From NCBI GenBank assembly GCA_002796165.1, contig PCWF01000235.1, positions 1-6,247 of the forward strand: 6,247 nt of DNA, in the 5' to 3' direction. The stretch's first letter is position 1. Each line of letters begins with the position of its first letter. The position numbers and the translations under genes are program-made. This DNA is from Nitrospinae bacterium CG11_big_fil_rev_8_21_14_0_20_56_8 (GTDB lineage Bacteria; Nitrospinota; Nitrospinia; Nitrospinales; VA-1). The notes beneath the pieces are model-generated. The model saw only the letters and a list, made by a program, of their open reading frames with translations. It did no database searches and was not told the origin of the DNA. Positions 5,550-6,247 of the stretch are shown here, in pieces.

Positions 5550-6247
5550 TTGTTCGGTTATGCGTGGTTGATTCTTCTGGCTCCCCTGGCGGGATTCATC
5601 TTTCTGAGCTGGTTTGGGGAGCGCATTCCCCGCGATCGCGTGGGATGGATCGCCTGCGGGACCGTCGGGGCCGCCTTCCTGGCCACGCTGACCCTCCTGC
5701 TCGAAATGAGCGTTCTGGAGCCCGATCAGCGGCTTAACCACGTCATCACGCTTTATACCTGGATCACGTCGGGCAAGTTTACGCTCAACCTCGCCCTGCT
5801 CGTCGATCCGCTTTCGGTATTCATGTTCCTGGTGGTCACCGGCGTGGGATTCGTCATTCACGTTTATTCCATCGGGTACATGTCGCACGATCCCGAGTAC
5901 AGCCGGTTCTTTGCTTACATGAACCTGTTCATCTTCTCCATGTGCACCCTGGTGGGAGCGGCCGATTTCTTTTTCCTGATCGTGGGCTGGGCGCTGGTGG
6001 GTCTGGCTTCCTATCTGTTGATCGGCTTCTGGAGAGATCGAACCAGCGCCGTCCTGGCGGCCCGCAAGGCGTTTGTGATGAACGTGATCGGTGACGTGGG
6101 GATGGTGATCGCCGCCTTCGTCATTTTCGAGCATTTTGGAAGTTTGAATTACGTGGATGTGTTCCAGGCGGCTCCCAAACTCTTCATGGCCAACGACGAT
6201 GTGATCCTGCTGATCACTCTGTTTTTGCTGGTGGGTGCGGTGGCCAA
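5550..6247 (+). CDS. nuoL: NADH-quinone oxidoreductase subunit L, N-terminal part (3' end outside window), with altered TM5/TM6 charges
   Basis: NuoL is the distal antiporter-like subunit of complex I, homologous to MrpA/MrpD antiporter subunits. The window holds 232 complete residues plus two bases of codon 233, about one third of a typical NuoL. Visible hallmarks are VDPLS at 85-89, HVYSIGYMSHDPEYSRFFAYMNLF at about 104-127, GLASYLLIGFW at 151-161 and KAFVMN at 173-178. The first helices lie near 3-21, 31-52, 82-110, 121-137, 140-160, 173-194 and 217-232. The start is TTG at 5550 with AAAGGG at 5537-5542 upstream. It is the only start compatible with MFGYAWLILLAPLAG. Two family-conserved charges are absent: Ala148 stands where TM5 normally has Glu (E. 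coli Glu144), and Val179 where TM6 normally has Arg (E. coli Arg175). Asp182 is kept. The cut codon AA- at 6246 falls where TM7 Lys is expected. The reading frame is otherwise intact, so this is not an obvious pseudogene. Confidence 0.94.
   Translation, partial: MFGYAWLILLAPLAGFIFLSWFGERIPRDRVGWIACGTVGAAFLATLTLLLEMSVLEPDQRLNHVITLYTWITSGKFTLNLALLVDPLSVFMFLVVTGVGFVIHVYSIGYMSHDPEYSRFFAYMNLFIFSMCTLVGAADFFFLIVGWALVGLASYLLIGFWRDRTSAVLAARKAFVMNVIGDVGMVIAAFVIFEHFGSLNYVDVFQAAPKLFMANDDVILLITLFLLVGAVA

Noticed and set aside
1..6247. CRISPR array, mobile element, tRNA or other RNA gene
   Set aside because: No repeats with spacers, no transposase or inverted termini, and nearly all sequence is coding for complex I subunits.

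Overview
This window is an internal piece of a bacterial respiratory complex I operon (proton-pumping NADH:quinone oxidoreductase, the nuo locus). All genes lie on the + strand in the classical order: nuoF (3' end only), nuoG, nuoH, nuoI, nuoJ, nuoK and nuoL (5' part only). The closed spacing, the Shine-Dalgarno-type ribosome sites and the ATG/GTG/TTG starts are bacterial. The DNA is GC-rich and favours G/C-ending codons. The order and the protein sequences suggest a Gram-negative lineage outside the well-known Gammaproteobacteria (Nitrospinota, Nitrospirota, Desulfobacterota or Acidobacteriota would all be plausible). This placement is a weak inference, since nothing in the window fixes the taxon.

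Layout. Positions 1-463 hold the C-terminal part of NuoF with the N3 iron-sulfur site. Positions 477-2960 hold a full-length NuoG with ligands for N1b, N5, N4 and the off-pathway N7 cluster. Positions 2997-4019 encode NuoH, the membrane heel subunit next to the quinone site. Positions 4035-4523 encode NuoI with its two [4Fe-4S] clusters. After a 153-bp spacer, the only sizeable non-coding stretch, come NuoJ (4677-5243), NuoK (5246-5545) and the first 232 residues of NuoL (5550 to the window end). The other gaps are 2 to 36 bp. No promoter, terminator, RNA gene, repeat array or mobile element was found.

How the genes work together. NuoF takes electrons from NADH through FMN. They pass through the clusters of NuoF, NuoG and NuoI to quinone at the NuoH interface. 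NuoH, J and K form the start of the membrane arm and its buried charged axis, and NuoL is the distal antiporter-like pump subunit.

The most notable observation is in NuoL. The otherwise intact TM5 motif carries Ala where the family has its key glutamate (E. coli Glu144), and the TM6 motif carries Val where E. coli has Arg175. Two charged residues of the proton path therefore appear to be missing together in a gene that otherwise looks well conserved. Lesser points are a possible 28-codon ORF with a good ribosome site in the nuoI-nuoJ spacer, and tiny ORFs at the TTG starts of nuoH and nuoL. Apart from NuoL this is an ordinary complex I operon, and I see no new multi-gene system.
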